Shown here one piece after another: positions 60,485 through 64,000 of a DNA stretch of 64,000 bases. A program made the position numbers and the translations under genes. The DNA lies in the NCBI GenBank assembly GCA_963976875.1, contig CAXBML010000015.1, positions 1 through 64,000 on the forward strand, given 5' to 3'. Source of the DNA: Berkiella_A sp963976875 (GTDB taxonomy: Bacteria; Pseudomonadota; Gammaproteobacteria; Berkiellales; Berkiellaceae). The notes beneath the pieces are model-generated. The model ran no database searches, had not been told where the DNA came from, and was given only the letters and a program-made list of their open reading frames with translations. The stretch's first letter is position 1. Every line of letters begins with the position of its first letter.

Positions 60485-62384
60485 GATAATTCCTTCTAAT
60501 GTCTATATGCTTTTTATAAAAGTTCTCAAATACCAACAAGCTCCAAATCATCGCACTATGATCGTGTGTTGAAGCAAGATGCTGATCAACCAATTTGCTA
60601 ATCAGTTTTGGATTGAAAATACCAGATTGTTGTAGCGTCGGGCTGGATTTTAAGTTTATCATCCTTTGCTTTAGAGCCCCTTTAAACCATTTATTCAGTG
60701 GTACGGCAAACCCTTGTTTTCGTCGGTAAATGACTTCAGAGGGTACTCTTTGAGCCGTTGCTTTTTTGAATATGTATTTCCCTTCTTGACCTTTTAGCTT
60801 CATATCATCTGTTAAAGTCGCTGCCCATTCCACCCATTGTGCATCCAATAATGGTACTCGGACTTCCAGACTGTGAGCCATACTGGCTCTATCCACTTTC
60901 GTTAAAATATCACCTGGTAAATAGGTTTTAAGATCTAAATATTGCACAAAACTTAACCCAGGGGGCCCAGAGTAATTGTTCATATGATGCTCAAAGATAT
61001 GTATCGGATGTGTCCCTTTTATTTTATTGAGAAAATCATGACTGAATAAACGAGAACGATAGTGATCCTTAAATAATGCGATACTATTGAAATACCCATT
61101 CACGGTATCCCGAGCCATTGCTTGAAAAGTTGACTTGGCTCTCAAAAAGCGTGGGGCCCAATCTAATTTTGGGTATGAGCTCGCCAGAAGGTTAAATATA
61201 GGCGTCCGTATGAAACTGGGTAACATATTTCTAAAGTATTCTTCGCGAATATGACCTCGATAACGTCTATATCCCGCTATGGTTTCATCTCCACCATCTC
61301 CGGATAATGCAACTTTGACTTGTTGTCTCGCTAATTGGCAGACTCTATATGTTGGGATAGCGGAACTATCTGCAAAAGGCTCTCCATATAAATCAAACAA
61401 ACTATCTAAAATATCAATATCAACGGGTTCTACACGAAAATCACTATGATTCGTCTTCAAATGCTCCGCTACTTTCAATGCATATTCTGCCTCATTAAAT
61501 GATTTTTCTGAAAATGCCACAGAGCAGGTTTTAACGTTTGAGTTGACTTTTGCCATAGAGGATACAACGGCACTTGAGTCTACCCCCCCCGACAAAAAGG
61601 CACCCAATGGCACGTCTGAAATTAAATGGCTTTGAACGGCACTGTCTAAATTTTCTAAACATTGATCTAGAGCTTGCTGCTCAGTTCGTTCTACAGGATC
61701 AAATTCCACATCCCAATAACGTTGTGGAAGGCGAGGTTGATGTCCCCATTTTACCGTTAAGAAATGCCCTGGCGGTAATTTAAACACATTTCTATAGATT
61801 GTTTTAGGCTCGGGTACATAACCAAATGCGAAGTACTCATCTATGGCATTTGGACATAGTAAATTCTCAAATTCGGGATGTATGATTAAAGATTTTAACT
61901 CTGAGGCAAAAATAAATTCACCATTTTTTAGATAGGCGTAATATAGCGGTTTGATACCCAAGCGATCTCGTGCAATAAAGACACTATTATTCATTTTATC
62001 CCAAATAGCGAAGGCAAACATCCCTTGTAGATGGTGGACACATTCTTCCCCCCATAAATGATAAGCGTGCAATATCACTTCCGTATCAGTTTCAGTTTTA
62101 AATTTATAGCCTTTACCAATCAACAACTTTTTTAAAATAGGAAAGTTATAAATTTCACCATTAAATATAATAACCAATGATTCATCTTCATTTGTAATGG
62201 GTTGTCGACCACTTTCTAGATCAATTATGGATAATCGTCTATGCGCCAAACCTATGCCCGGCTGAGTGAAAAAACCACTGTCATCCGGCCCCCGATGCGT
62301 TAATGCATTATTCATATAAGTCAATAAATCGAGATTAATATACCGATTCGCATGATAATCAAAAATTCCAGCTATGCCACACAT
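60456..62384 (-). CDS. Asparagine synthetase-like amidotransferase, XrtA-associated
   Basis: Glutamine-dependent amidotransferase of 642 residues. The catalytic Cys2 is present in MCGIAGIFDY, with HRGPDDSG and RLSIID completing the glutaminase domain; the synthetase PP-loop is AFLSGGVDSSAVV (~263-275), followed by ALSGDGGDE. Members of this subfamily are fixed parts of exosortase A exopolysaccharide loci and probably amidate a sugar acid, rather than making free asparagine. It overlaps the upstream GT gene by 13 bases. Confidence 0.92.
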   Translation of the reverse strand: MCGIAGIFDYHANRYINLDLLTYMNNALTHRGPDDSGFFTQPGIGLAHRRLSIIDLESGRQPITNEDESLVIIFNGEIYNFPILKKLLIGKGYKFKTETDTEVILHAYHLWGEECVHHLQGMFAFAIWDKMNNSVFIARDRLGIKPLYYAYLKNGEFIFASELKSLIIHPEFENLLCPNAIDEYFAFGYVPEPKTIYRNVFKLPPGHFLTVKWGHQPRLPQRYWDVEFDPVERTEQQALDQCLENLDSAVQSHLISDVPLGAFLSGGVDSSAVVSSMAKVNSNVKTCSVAFSEKSFNEAEYALKVAEHLKTNHSDFRVEPVDIDILDSLFDLYGEPFADSSAIPTYRVCQLARQQVKVALSGDGGDETIAGYRRYRGHIREEYFRNMLPSFIRTPIFNLLASSYPKLDWAPRFLRAKSTFQAMARDTVNGYFNSIALFKDHYRSRLFSHDFLNKIKGTHPIHIFEHHMNNYSGPPGLSFVQYLDLKTYLPGDILTKVDRASMAHSLEVRVPLLDAQWVEWAATLTDDMKLKGQEGKYIFKKATAQRVPSEVIYRRKQGFAVPLNKWFKGALKQRMINLKSSPTLQQSGIFNPKLISKLVDQHLASTHDHSAMIWSLLVFENFYKKHIDIRRNYHVTQSIASL

Positions 62385-63514
62385 TTATGCATTTTATCCT
62401 TGATAAGCTGTTGATAAGTTGACTGATATTGTAAAACCATTCTGTCTAAAGAAAACTGTTGTTCTACCCGTTTTCGGCTATTCATGCCATGTTCCAGCCG
62501 CATATTTTCATCCAAAAAATATTTTCCTAATGCCTGTGCTAAAGCGACTGAATTCTTTGATTCAAATAAAAAACCTGTTCTTTGATCAATCACAAGCTCC
62601 GGGTTGCCACCAACATTAGAAGCGACTATAGGCAATCCGCAACTCATGGCTTCTAAAATAGTATTAGAAACCCCTTCAATGACAGAGGGTAAAACAAATA
62701 TATCGCTTTCCAGCAGCAATTCAGCAACATCATTTCTATTACCTAAAAAATTAATATATTCATCAACACCTAATCGTTTAGCTTGTTGTTGCAAATTTTC
62801 TTTTTCGGCACCATCACCAATAATTTGAATTTGAAAATTATCACAACCTGTTTGAATTAAGTGCAATGCAGCCTCGATCAGAGATTGAAAGTTTTTGACA
62901 GCTTGTAACCGACCCACAGCTATAATATTGATAGGGTGTGATTGTTCTGGTTTAAATGGGGCTGACTGAGTCTTATCTTTTGATGAGAATTTTAGGGAAT
63001 CCACTCCATTATATATTTGCACAACACGATCCGGTGAAATACTAATTTTTTCAATCAAATAACCTTCTAGCTCTTTAGATAAGGCAATATATTTTTGCAC
63101 AAATGGACTGGCAACTTTTCGAATCAACTGATTCTTCTTATTATCACCATCTACATCATTTGGTTCTCGACCATGTTCGCTATGGACTCGTACTGGCACA
63201 CCCGCAAACCAAGCAACGATCTGGCATTCTAGAGCAGATAAGTTTCGAGTATGTACAATGTCAGGTTTCACTGCTTTAATGATGTTTAGTATTTTACGAA
63301 AGTATAATAATAATGGACCAGGCTCTTTATTTAAATCAATTATTTCACAATTAGGATGTATTATCCGGTTTTTAAAATTGGTAGAGTAGCTCAGGCTCAA
63401 AATGGCATGATCAAATTGATCTGATGGCAAATGATTGATCAAATTCACCAGCCCGTTCTCTAAGCCCCCGGTGCTTAGCTGATAAATAATATGTAATACT
63501 TTTATTTTTTTCAT
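62372..63514 (-). CDS. Family 4 glycosyltransferase, XrtA-associated (Stp2-like)
   Basis: GT4 enzyme of 380 residues. The N-terminal KVLHIIYQLSTGGLENGLVN, then LINHLP, is the typical opening of the PEP-CTERM/XrtA glycosyltransferase subfamily. GRLQAVKNFQSLIEA (~215) and EAMSCGLPIVASNVGGNPEL (~307-326) form the donor site. It follows the EpsI-domain gene by five bases and overlaps the amidotransferase gene. Confidence 0.93.
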   Translation of the reverse strand: MKKIKVLHIIYQLSTGGLENGLVNLINHLPSDQFDHAILSLSYSTNFKNRIIHPNCEIIDLNKEPGPLLLYFRKILNIIKAVKPDIVHTRNLSALECQIVAWFAGVPVRVHSEHGREPNDVDGDNKKNQLIRKVASPFVQKYIALSKELEGYLIEKISISPDRVVQIYNGVDSLKFSSKDKTQSAPFKPEQSHPINIIAVGRLQAVKNFQSLIEAALHLIQTGCDNFQIQIIGDGAEKENLQQQAKRLGVDEYINFLGNRNDVAELLLESDIFVLPSVIEGVSNTILEAMSCGLPIVASNVGGNPELVIDQRTGFLFESKNSVALAQALGKYFLDENMRLEHGMNSRKRVEQQFSLDRMVLQYQSTYQQLIKDKMHKCVA

Positions 63515-63519
63515 GTTAA

Positions 63520-64000
63520 TTATGTATTCATTCTACTTTTATCCAAAAGATCCGCCATATGCGCTCGAGCATTATCAGGGTAATATTGGTACTCAGAGCT
63601 AATTGCCATAAATAATGGCGTTTGTAAATCACCTTTGAGCCTATGATATAAAACGAGTATTTTGGCTAGTACTATATTCTGGGTACTATATCCATTAACG
63701 CGATACCACGCCCAAACCAAACGACGACTATAACGATTAAACAACTCATATTCTAAACAATCAAAAGTTTGGTCTAAAAATGTTATTTTTCTTTTCCGCT
63801 GTGACGATTTATTCCATTTTTTACGATCATAAATAGTGTTACCACTACTAATAAGTTCTTTGCCTTCTGCTTCAGAACTATATTGAGCAATGTAAAAGTC
63901 CACAGACTTTAGCTCTAGATTACGCAACCTGATAAGCTGCTGCTCTGCGCCATTAAAATCCGGTTGCCAGTTATTTTGACTTGATTCATCTTTTTTCCAT
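63520..64000 (-). CDS. EpsI-type exosortase C-terminal domain protein, cut by the window edge
   Basis: Partial gene: the frame stays open to the right edge, giving at least 159 codons (first complete codon ends at 63999). The visible part begins WKKDESSQNNWQPDFNGAEQ and contains VDFYIAQYSSEAEGKELIS, then LVWAWYRVNGYSTQN and AKILVLYHRLKG, the order found in the EpsI domain (W-P, then Y-x-x-Q/S-x-x-x-G-E-L-I, then W-Y-x-V-N-G). This domain is either a separate EpsI protein or fused to the C-terminus of exosortase A. It ends five bases before the next glycosyltransferase gene, so it heads the visible part of the operon. Confidence 0.75.
   Translation of the reverse strand, partial: WKKDESSQNNWQPDFNGAEQQLIRLRNLELKSVDFYIAQYSSEAEGKELISSGNTIYDRKKWNKSSQRKRKITFLDQTFDCLEYELFNRYSRRLVWAWYRVNGYSTQNIVLAKILVLYHRLKGDLQTPLFMAISSEYQYYPDNARAHMADLLDKSRMNT

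Overview
The window reads as an AT-rich gammaproteobacterial chromosome. The housekeeping genes have gammaproteobacterial order: yciO-trpS-scpA-scpB-rluB, yciB-bolA, and sdhCDAB-sucABCD divergent from gltA. Mixed in are genes typical of host-associated Legionellales: a eukaryote-like Ser/Thr kinase, ribonuclease-inhibitor-type leucine-rich repeat (LRR) proteins, GHSLGG lipase-like proteins, and two large proteins with the CX5R signature of SopB/IpgD/SidF-type phosphoinositide phosphatases. My inference is an intracellular Legionellales bacterium (Legionella, Coxiella or Berkiella-like). No rRNA, tRNA, CRISPR array, transposase or secretion-system gene was recognised.

Layout. 1-8.0 kb: candidate effectors (kinase, LRR protein, lipase), two small ORFs, a YciK-like reductase and a diguanylate cyclase whose start lies beside a possible folded RNA leader. 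8.0-11.1 kb and 18.3-21.3 kb: the two large phosphatase-like paralogues, on either side of a conserved core block (rluB, scpB, scpA, trpS, yciO, yciB, bolA, VIT-family transporter). 21.3-33.1 kb: a palindromic-repeat patch and then the TCA block. sucDCBA and sdhBADC lie on the minus strand and gltA is divergent; the 409-base gap between sdhC and gltA holds three near-palindromic operator-like repeats. 33.2-36 kb: galE, a small peptide with a textbook double-glycine leader, and ald. 36-39.6 kb: a translationally coupled trio (TPR protein, CelD/FemAB-like acyltransferase, asparagine-synthase-like ligase without the glutaminase cysteine). 39.8-48.1 kb: a second accessory island with a possible permuted-papain protein, a LuxR-type regulator, two tandem LRR paralogues with basic tails, an MBL-like protein and a second lipase-like protein.

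48.1-64 kb: one long minus-strand run of overlapping genes for an exosortase A (XrtA)-type exopolysaccharide locus. In transcription order: an EpsI-type C-terminal domain cut by the window edge, glycosyltransferase, amidotransferase, two glycosyltransferases, a PaaK/CapK-like enzyme, flippase, GT2, a small methyltransferase-like protein, an APH-like kinase, an O-antigen-ligase-like polymerase, methyltransferase, polysaccharide deacetylase and an ABC exporter.

The most interesting points are the SopB-like paralogue pair (one apparently starting at a non-standard ATC codon), the tandem LRR proteins with nuclear-localisation-like tails, the double-glycine leader peptide, the possible RNA leader on the diguanylate cyclase, and the operator-like repeats between sdh and gltA.
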